From Ciona savignyi (lineage: Eukaryota; Chordata; Ascidiacea; Phlebobranchia; Cionidae): DNA of 64,000 nt. Positions 56,651-64,000 of this stretch are shown here, piece by piece. The notes under the pieces were generated by a model. The model saw only the letters and a list, made by a program, of their open reading frames with translations, was not told where the DNA came from and did not search any database. The stretch is from NCBI GenBank assembly GCA_000149265.1, contig CH003417.1:41783-105782 (forward strand), written 5' to 3'. Made by a program: the position numbers and the translations under genes. How positions within the stretch are numbered: position 1 is the first letter of the stretch; each line of letters opens with the position of its first letter.

Positions 56651-57640
56651 AGGCTTACTTGGATCGGACAGATAAGCGATTCATATATTTTTGTATTTAC
56701 GTTCCGTCGCTAAGCCGCGGGGTTCGTAAGGCTAAACACAGATCTTTTATTTGATAACCGCGATCTTCGAGAGAAGTTCGTATTTACACTGTCAGAATGT
56801 TGGCTCTGACACGGTTTATAGAGCTTTTTCTCAAATTTATGAAGATTTTCTTAAAAGAAACGAAGCAAAAAATATAACATTTTTAAAGAAAATTAGGACG
56901 CCGTAGATTTGTAAACATACAGCCTTGGAAATTTACTTTTACTAAAAAAGAAAAATTTTGATGTCGTAAAATATCCCCAGTGAATGTTAGAACTTTGATG
57001 CTTAAAAACCCAAATATTCGTGGTCAATACCCGGTCACATTATTTTATAAATAATCTGGGAACACTGCGTCCTGAAAATGGCTAAGTAACACCAGATTTA
57101 TTGCTTAACAAACAGATTATGTTTTTCATGAACAGTGGCATTATTTAATGAAATTTAATTATAATTTCCAACAGGGTTTATGTCTGGTCACGTATTCGAC
57201 TTGAAACAGCCATAGATGACCTTGACAGTTCTGCTAACTCAGTCCTTTGCATATCTCTATCCTGCGGTAGAAAGTTCATTCTGTTATTGAGTTTGCGAGA
57301 ATTCTCTGAAAAGGAGAACCATAAAGAAGTTTGCTGGTGACAAATTTTCTCCAAAGAAAAATGTCGAAAAAAAAGAGTCACAAAGGAAATATGTTAAAAT
57401 AATTTTAAATGTTCTAAGGTTTCGCATTTTCAAGATACCAATAAGAATGTGTATGTATGGCCTTGTTGTTTCTAAACAGAACAAAAACACTGGTGTTTTA
57501 CCAACTCGTCGTTTTACCTTTTTATGTTTTTAAAAGTTAAACATTTGGGTTGTCACCTAAAAAAAGATTTTGTTATCAATTAATTGTTTTTGTTTAATAA
57601 TTAAAACAATTAAATCCTGGAAAATTAAGCAAACTTCTAA
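56651..57640. other. Intergenic stretch
   Basis: AT-rich sequence with no supported exon, RNA gene or repeat family. A CG-containing patch at 56,690-56,790 has no linked signals. Confidence 0.5.
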
Positions 57641-57654
57641 TCCCAAAAATGTAC

Positions 57655-58075
57655 CCTAATGATTTACAGCCTTAAATATTGGGCAAACGTTTACACCTTC
57701 ATTTCGGTATATTTATTTTCCATAAATTATATAACTTTCGAAAACTAGAAAAAAAGTGCACCCTAATGATATACAGCTTAAAATTATTGGTTAAATCCTT
57801 ATATCAACTTTATTTAGGTCCATTTTTTTCTTGTAAATTATATTATTTTCAAAAACATGATAAAATTTATTCAGCTTAAAATATTGGTTAAATGTATACA
57901 CCTTAATTTAGGTTTCATTTTTTTACTTTTAAATTTCTTTAATTTTCAAAAACAAGAAAAAATATATTCTTATAATAAACAGCTTAAAACATCGGTTAAA
58001 CGCATACAGCTACATATAGGTTTACTTTTTCCTTGTAAATTACATAATTTTCGAAAAAACAAGATCAGTGATTCA
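57655..58075. repeat. About 104-bp AT-rich tandem repeat, four copies
   Basis: ACAGCTTAAAAT(A/T)TTGGTTAAA recurs with CAGC at about 57,666, 57,773, 57,872 and 57,980, each followed by a TTTAGGT..TTTTT and TTGTAAATTATAT..TTTTC block. Repeated open frames across it are by-products of the array. Confidence 0.85.
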
Positions 58076-58689
58076 GGATAAAATATAAACCACAATTGCT
58101 CCGCCGAAAAATATTGTATCAGATTAAAATTAAACAACGCACAATGGCATTACCCGTAACGAAATATCACATAATCTCTGCGACATGGTATATTTCTCCA
58201 AAACCAACCCAGTAGATTGAAATCTTTAAATTTCCAGTAATGCGCTTGCTTATACCTCTCGCAACATACCATAGCTGTTGTTGTTTTGTTAATGGGCTAA
58301 TGATTTTTTTACTCTTACTGCTTACAAATTGGGCTATATAATACACATGGCATAATCAAAGTATAGACTCCTTTTTATCCCCACAATATACATATTTGAA
58401 AAATATGCATATATAAAAAAGGTTTTATTAATCGTTGGTAATTGGGCACAGTTTAATATTAATAGTTGGTGCATTCAGCAAAGTTTAAATAAATACATCA
58501 TTTTAGATTCTATTTTAATAAGAACTGTTTTTGCATTTGCTTTTTTAATTAGGAAATTAGTTTTAGACATTTTTTGTAAAATTTATGAATATAATTACGC
58601 CTATAAGAGCTTTCTCATAGATAGTACACATTAAAAAAACAGTTTTTGATATATTTCTAATTTCATAAGCAGCATAGCGAATAGAACTA

Positions 58690-58870
58690 TTATTTTTATC
58701 CCCATGTGCTAGAGATGATGTTTTTTATATCACGTGTCATCGTCAGGTCACCTCGTACCCACAGTCGAATCGCTAAAGTGCAGTGTAACTTAAAATTTTT
58801 GATCGATACATTCAAATCTATTGGAAGCCAGCCACATGTCCGTTAAGTCTTGCCCAAGGACACAAAACTG
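58690..58870 (-). mobile_element. Diverged SINE-I, reversed
   Basis: It contains TTATTTTTATCCCCATGTGC, TCATCGTCAGGTCACCTCGT, ACCCACAGTCGAATCGC, CACATGTCCGTTAAGTCTTG and CCCAAGGACAC. It is old and gapped. Confidence 0.8.
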
Positions 58871-59481
58871 CTTTTCGTACGATTTTACACGATGATATAA
58901 TACCGATGATAACAAATGTATCTATATTTTGTAATGATATAATACTTACAATTATAGAATGGTTATCTGTGTATAACTGGATATTCTGAATAAATAATGT
59001 ATTAGTGTACGAGTATTTTAAGGCAAACGTGTTTTTTGTGTATCTGGTACCAAATTTATTATCCTGGATGTATTGATTATTCTGTACAGCATAGGAAAAA
59101 AACGTTGTTGAACTTAACGACAAAAAGAAGTTTACGAGTCGTGGGTTAAACCACTACAATGAACTAATTTAAATATTAAATATTTCTTTTAAAGACGATT
59201 TCTGGATTTTAAGATATTTTGTGTTTACTCTATAGCGTCACCATCTGGTAGGCATAGAATTATTTATGCCTAATAGCAGTTCGAAATTAAAAAGCGGCCT
59301 GTAAATTTAAAATTTCTCTTCTACATAAAAATGCGTATTGATCCCACGGCGAAACAAAGAGGTCGGGTGCACATACATTATTGCTTTTAACATGGAAATC
59401 ATTACACTAATTTTTTTTAAAATACAGTTTAATTGTATCTGTATCATCTTTTGTTAATAATGTAGTGGCGTTTCGGTGCAA

Positions 59482-59493
59482 TTTATTTTTATT
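59482..59493 (-). terminator. Polyadenylation signals of the receptor gene
   Basis: Two adjacent TTTATT hexamers on plus give two AATAAA signals on the minus strand, about 260 bp after the receptor stop codon. They are the nearest canonical pair I found downstream. Confidence 0.5.
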
Positions 59494-59753
59494 ACACGGT
59501 CTGATTCCACAACCGTAAAAAAGACATAACTTAAAAACAAGGTACAGCCAAAAATAACAAAAAAATCAGGCAATTAAATTATTAACAAAACAAGGAAATA
59601 ACGGAAAAAACTCACCAAACTAATCAGTCGTGATTTCTAATTTTCTTAAAAAAAACAAAAACTAATTAAAGTAACGTAACTTCAACAATTAAGTAACGTC
59701 GACATATAAGTAACAGAACGTCAACACGTAAGTCACTGAATGTGGCGTTATGA

Positions 59754-61210
59754 TCATACAGTAGAGGAAGCTTCTTTTTTCTTTGTTGTCGACATCAACT
59801 GATGTAAACAAACGTTAAAATATGAGATTAGATTTTGGCTTGCGGTGTAAAATTTACCCATAGCGTCAGTATAGATAAGTGGGTTCAATGAGCTATTAAT
59901 TGGCAGGAAAATTATTGCAGAAGCGGCGTAAACCGAATCGGGGAGTCCGTAGCGGCCTAGACTGATGAAAGTCATCAGACAAACTGGTAGCCAACACGTC
60001 ATGTCTGTTAGGATAAGAATTGTGATTTTTCTTTGCATCTTTTTGGCGTTATTTTGTCGCTGCTCGTTTCGTTCTTGGGCTGTGGAATCAGGGCTGCGGG
60101 CCCAGTTGCGTCTGTAAATCTCAATGTACGCCGCACAAATGTACACCAGGGCGAGGAAATTAAACGACACCAGGACAGGGGAAAGAGAGTTAAGGCTACT
60201 GACATCCGTGTTCAGTTTGAAATATCGAGGGATACAAACAGCACTAGCACTGTAGTAACCAAAATATCCCAACTTCTTAGGAGCCCAATCTGGAAAATTC
60301 TTGTTTAAATGCTGCTCCAAGGGAAGCCATGTTTTGAAATTGTTGATTTCATAAAAGGTTTCGTTTCTCTGCAAGCCTGTTATCCGTTGTGCAAACACCA
60401 ACAGGTCGTCAAACTTGATAATTTCCTGACTTAGGTAAGCGGTTGGTTGAATCAGCATTGACTTTACCATGGTTCTAGATAAGCCATCCCAAAGCGGAAT
60501 TAACGCAACAGTGAAAGAAAGTACCCATACGCAAAATATCCAGCACCCAACAACCCATTTGCTTAGAGCACGGGTTTTCATTGGAGAGTAAACAATGTAT
60601 AGTCTGTACGATGTAAGGCACACAAGAGTTAGTACAGATGCTTCCGACGATACCACAGATAGCACCCCAACAACATTGCATGTTGTACTGCTTCTCCAAG
60701 CTTTATCTTCAAGGCAGTACTCTCCAGAATACTGATTTGATTTAGAAGCGATTATGAGTAAAGCAATACCCATTAGGAAGTCGGCCAGTGACAGATTAAT
60801 AATAAGAAGTTTGTTTGCTGTCGATACGGCGGACGCTTTTGCACTTTTTGTCTTTTCCCTGTCATTCCACAGGGATTTGCACGAGATCAAAAACACAGTC
60901 GTATTACCAAGAATAGCAATGAGTCCCATTATCCAGACCATCACCTTCAAGAAGCCATTCCTAATCATTTCCTCCCGTGAAGTTAATGCATTGGTTTTAA
61001 ATAAATCCGCCGGGCATTCGTCGGAGTAATCCGTACAATCTCTAACTCCGTCAAGCACTTGATTTCTTCGGACGAACAAAGGGGAACCCCCCTCACAATA
61101 GAAATGACTTTTGTTGCTGCAATCTAGCTCATCCGACCTGTCCAGACAGTCGGTGGGATACACTGCATCGCACACCTTTGATTTCTCAATGCTTAGGACA
61201 TCCTTGTTTC
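59754..61210 (-). CDS. Receptor 7TM exon with two LDLa modules
   Basis: The acceptor is TGGTTTTAG, phase-1 entry, 1,457 nt to TGA. Counting from the in-frame Met at 61,220: LDLa-like modules lie at about 16-34 and 38-69. TM helices are at about 90-113, 137-160, 181-211, 221-244, 344-369, 397-421 and 430-451. Cys181 and Cys329 probably form the TM3-loop disulfide. The tail after TM7 is about 37 residues, ends ASSTV and has no long Ser/Thr cluster. Confidence 0.93.
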
Positions 61211-64000
61211 CTAAAACCATTTATAACGATGAGTACGGGCTTATTTTTTTAGCGAGCCAAGTTTTGAACCCATGATGGGCTTGTCACTTGGACCGTTTTT
61301 TTTATAGGTCGTATATGTATCGGTCGCGCTAACCAGTTGGCCACACGACCGGAAAAGGGCTTATTAATTGTATAAATTTTCTTGTTTGGCGGGCTTAGTT
61401 TTAAACCCGCGATGGGCTCGTCACTAAGACCGATTTTTACATGGAAATCTGTATATTCGATAATAAAACATGATATAGTTAGGAAAATCGGATAGGATAA
61501 TCATGTTTTATCCTTGTAAATGTGAAAACGCAGGAGGGTTAATACACGGGCAATCGTCAGATCACCTCGCGCCCACCGTTGGGTTATCGGAGCTATTGCA
61601 GTGTATCGTGTATGATTAAGATATTTATTGCATTGGGTTCAGGCAACGTCCGCTAAGTGCCTTGTCGAAGGACAAAACCGACGAGCTGCGACTAGTTTGG
61701 AATCTCCAACCTTTCGTCTGAACGTCGACGCACTAACCCAGCAAGCTAATCGGTCGGAATAAAGTTTACCATTTTGTTGTAATTTTAAAAATAGCAATTT
61801 ACCTGTCAGCCATTCCACTTGCCCAGCGTCACAGTAAAACCGATCAGAGCAGTTTCTCTCGTCCATACCATCATCGCACTCTTTGATCCCATTGCAAATG
61901 GAAAAGCCGAACGCAAAATTGAATATTCCTGCGCAACGTCGGACTTCTATTGGAGCTGCCCGTGTCAGTCCAGCAAACCCAGCTGGAACGTCCTGCTGTA
62001 GTAGGATGGGATATTCATGTTTATCCCCGTGAATGGGAAAATCAAGGGGGTTAACACACGGGCAATCGTCAGATCACTTCACGTCCACCGTCGGATTACC
62101 AAAGCAGTTTTAATGCGTTTTTGTGTGGTTTATACGCTATGCTCAATTTAGTAGAAATCATTATTCCACTTGGTTCAGGTAATGTCCGTTGAGTGCCTTG
62201 GACACAACCGATTAGCTAGGGAACAAAAATGAAATTGTAACCCTTCGGCGGAAAAGCGACGCGCCAACCCACCAAGCTAATCAGTCGGACAAAGTATTGT
62301 GGATTTTACTCACCCTAGTATTTAACTCGTAATTTGTTAAAAGTATTGCAATAATGCACTTAAAATATGTGCCAAGATTGTGATGTTGAATTTTAAATTG
62401 ATATAATTACGCTTAAGACGTTTAAAGCAAGGCAAGGGTCTGATTGGCTACTAAAAAAACTAAGTTTACAAATAAATATTGGCACCTATTGGCACATTAC
62501 AGTGTTGTAGATACTTACCGTAATCAGGGGTATATCATCGCAAACTCGTGGCCTGTTGGTGCAATTAGCTTGTGGACTACATTCGTCCTCCATATTTCTA
62601 CATTCAGTGTGACCGTCGCACCTGTATGGAAGGCAGATGTTACTGTAATGTACCGACAAAAATGTATTGTCGGACCAAATAGCTTGGTGGGTTAATACGT
62701 CGCCTTTCAACTAAAGGGTTGCAGGTTCGAAACTGGTCGCTTGCTAGTCGTTTGTGTCCTTGGAACTCAAGAGATATTGCCTGAACCCAGCGGATTAATG
62801 AGTTCTAACAAATTGAATAAATGTGTAAATCACAGTCAACACATTGCAATAGCTCCGGTAACCAGACGGTGGGCGGGAGGTGATCTGACGATTGCGCATG
62901 TGTTATACCCCTGGTTTTCCCACTCATGAAGATAAACATAAATATCCTAATCGAGTGTGGTCGTGTGGCGGTTAACCCCGCCGATACATAGATTTCTATA
63001 CAAAAACGGTCCTGCTAACGAGACCATCATGGGTTCGACACTTAGCTCGGTAAATAAATAAATAAAAGTGTTGGAATTTACCGTATTGCAGTTATTGGGA
63101 AGCTTCTGTTTGCCAAATTAAAAAAGTTTCCGCTTTCGATAAGTCGTTGGAAATTATCAGGCAATACTTCGCATATAAAGTCATCCTGTTTTTTAGTGAT
63201 TGGCGGTTTCGTTTCAATAGTGCAATGAAGCTCGTCAACTTTGGAAATATTGCATTCAATAGAGCCGTTGCAAATAGCGGTCAAAGGCATGCAAACGCCA
63301 TCGCATAGAAACTCTCCTTTGCGACAAAAGGAGCAAGATTCACTTGTAGAACCATAGCAAACGTTTAAGCAAAGTTCCAGCGTTTTAAGGCCAGAGGATG
63401 CAACGCAAAGGCACTCATCTGACAAATCGGGACAGTCGAACACCCCATCACAAATCTGTCTTGGAGCTATTATGGTTTTCATATCCAAACAGAGACTGCA
63501 TTGAAATGTGCCGTTTTCAAAACACAGATCAGAACGATCATCACAAGTATGGTAAGAATCTCTCAAAGACCATTGGGGGATCACACAATATCTTGTTGTA
63601 TCCGACAAGCCTAAGTAGTTCTTTTCACATTTAAACCCAGGACCTGTGGTGATTACATCATCTTCAAGATTTTTACAATCTGCATAAGGATCACAAGCGT
63701 AGGACCAATGCACACACGTCGACGACCAGTCGTTGGGACATCTAAACATAACAGGCTCCTCACAAGTCTCTATCTCATCAGTACAATCTCCACAGTGGTC
63801 TATCCCGTCACACAAGAAAGTTCTTGGAATGCACCGGTTTGTCATTGCGCAGCGGAAGTCTGTCCCAAAGCAAATATTGTTTGCTGGGATATCAAATTCA
63901 TCGCTTCCGTCGAAGCAGTTTCTAACGGTATCCTTTCTCCATGCTAACGGAAGGCATCTTCCGTTATCCGCGCAAGTAAATTCCGTTTCCAGACAAGTTA
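59754..64000 (-). CDS. LDLa-repeat rhodopsin-class GPCR, relaxin-receptor-like 7TM (5' partial)
   Basis: A cell-surface receptor with four visible exons joined in phases 2, 0 and 1, giving 897 residues; the start is beyond the window. The ectodomain has about nine LDL-receptor class A modules, for example FTCADNGRCLPLA..CFDGSDE, ICDGVFDCPDLSDEC and CDDGMDERNC. The 7TM domain follows directly: GN in TM1, NLSLAD in TM2, LTSYR at the end of TM3, FGYYSASAVCIPRY before TM5, LTDMTCWLPVC in TM6 and LPINSSLNPLIYT in TM7. The TM6, TM7 and pre-TM5 sequences resemble relaxin/LGR receptors (RXFP1/2) and molluscan GRL101. No leucine-rich repeats are seen. The usual D/ERY is SYR, and the second extracellular loop is about 100 residues. 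The ligand is unknown. A lipoprotein-receptor role is excluded by the 7TM. Confidence 0.9.
61250..61465 (-). mobile_element. Two SINE-II copies, reversed, beside the 7TM exon
   Basis: The first (61,250-61,353) reads TTTTGAACCCATGATGGGCT, GTCACTTGGACCGTTTTTTT, CGCTAACCAGTTGGCCACAC. The second (61,383-61,465) reads TTTTAAACCCGCGATGGGCT and CACTAAGACCGATTTTTAC. The first begins about 40 bp upstream of the exon acceptor. Confidence 0.9.
61488..61765 (-). mobile_element. SINE-I, reversed, in receptor intron
   Basis: It runs GATAGGATAATCATGTTTTA, TTAATACACGGGCAATCGTC, CCACCGTTGGGTTATCGGAG, GGCAACGTCCGCTAAGTGCC and the head CTAACCCAGCAAGCTAATCG. It is nearly complete. Confidence 0.92.
61803..61995 (-). 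CDS. Receptor exon with LDLa module
   Basis: The acceptor is CCTACTACAG, followed by CAG, so a tandem NAGNAG choice could drop one Gln. The donor is ACAG/GTAAAT. Phase 0 to 1, 193 nt. It encodes QDVPAGFAGLTRAAPIEVRR, then a module with SICNGIKECDDGMDERNC and FYCDAGQVEWLT. The acceptor's pyrimidine tract appears to be the tail of the adjoining SINE-I. Confidence 0.85.
61998..62290 (-). mobile_element. SINE-I, reversed, abutting a receptor exon
   Basis: The tail GTAGGATGGGATATTCATG starts 3 bp from the exon. The body follows (TTAACACACGGGCAATCGTC, GGTAATGTCCGTTGAGTGCC) to the head (GCCAACCCACCAAGCTAATC). On the gene strand it is a sense insertion whose 3' tail precedes the acceptor. Confidence 0.93.
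62519..62642 (-). CDS. Receptor exon with LDLa module
   Basis: The acceptor is GTACATTACAG and the donor TTACG/GTAAGT, phase 2 to 0, 124 nt. It encodes NICLPYRCDGHTECRNMEDE and CSPQANCTNRPRVCDDIPLIT. The Cys spacing CDG..EC....DEC is a class A half-module. Confidence 0.88.
62672..62952 (+). mobile_element. SINE-I, full length, in receptor intron
   Basis: The head is AATAGCTTGGTGGGTTAATA, with box B GCAGGTTCGAAACTGGTCGC, then GAACCCAGCGGATTAATGAG, CTCCGGTAACCAGACGGTGG, GGTGATCTGACGATTGC and AAATATCCTAATC. It is antisense to the gene and begins about 30 bp upstream of an exon acceptor. Confidence 0.93.
62957..63060 (+). mobile_element. SINE-II copy in receptor intron
   Basis: It shows TGGTCGTGTGGCGGTTAACC, GCCGATACATAGATTTC, AAAAACGGTCCTGCTAACGA and GACCATCATGGGTTCGAC. 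It follows the SINE-I tail directly. Confidence 0.9.
63082..64000 (-). CDS. Receptor exon with five LDLa modules (runs off the window)
   Basis: The frame is open to the window edge, 305 codons, ending at ATACG/GTAAAT in phase 2. Modules in order include TCADNGRCLPLA with CFDGSDE, FRCAMTNRCIPRTFLCDG, FRCPNDWSSTCVHW, CDGVFDCPDLSDEC and EFLCDGVCMPLTAICNG. Several modules keep the calcium-binding DGSDE-type acids; others (for example CKNLEDD) are diverged. Confidence 0.9.

Noticed and set aside
57679-58081. Two plus-strand frames with repeated peptide motifs
   Set aside because: They follow the 104-bp tandem array; the repeated peptide simply mirrors the DNA repeat.
1-64000. CRISPR array, prokaryotic operons or phage-type systems
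   Set aside because: Tandem repeats here lack unique spacers, genes have introns and poly(A) signals, and nothing resembles bacterial coding density.

Overview
This is animal nuclear DNA: AT-rich, split into exons with GT..AG introns, and full of tRNA-derived SINEs, miniature inverted-repeat elements and short tandem arrays. Three genes can be supported, all on the minus strand. The mix of a short-exon dachshund gene, an LDLa-repeat receptor with a relaxin-receptor-like 7TM domain, and a small basic secreted peptide gene fits a marine invertebrate deuterostome. An ascidian tunicate is my best guess, by inference only; no species is identified.

Layout. 1-14.4 kb is AT-rich and gene-poor, with old SINEs and a clean hAT-type MITE. 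At 14.7-15.63 kb lies a compact, previously untracked gene: TATA box, 5' UTR exon, a signal-peptide exon ending in an arginine-rich segment, and an acidic last exon followed 30 bp later by AATAAA. It encodes a 68-residue secreted peptide precursor. 16-22 kb is dense in SINEs and MITEs, some nested.

22.6-46.1 kb (probably to 50.4 kb) is a dachshund (DACH/dac) gene of 15 well-linked coding exons plus one provisional 5' exon. The exons were assembled by hand from conserved peptide matches; their phases all agree, giving 1,818 nt (605 codons plus stop) from the Met of exon 2. The N-terminal DACH box (Ski/Sno-type DNA-binding fold) is in exons 2-5. The Ala-rich linker is in exons 8-9. The C-terminal DACH box and coiled coil are in exons 12-14. 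Introns carry SINEs, minisatellites and a cluster of CRE, E-box and TAATCC sites at about 29.6-30.0 kb.

50.4-59.5 kb has no supported gene; it holds AT-rich tandem arrays, SINEs and a C/T-rich MITE. 59.75-64.0 kb (running off the right edge) is a four-exon partial gene for a rhodopsin-class receptor with about nine LDL-receptor class A modules joined directly to a relaxin-receptor-like 7TM domain, with no leucine-rich repeats in the visible part. Its introns are packed with SINEs, one of which appears to supply a splice acceptor.

The three genes are not obviously one pathway: a developmental transcriptional co-regulator, a membrane receptor and a secreted peptide. Whether the peptide relates to the receptor is unknown. 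All exon models are manual and need transcript support.
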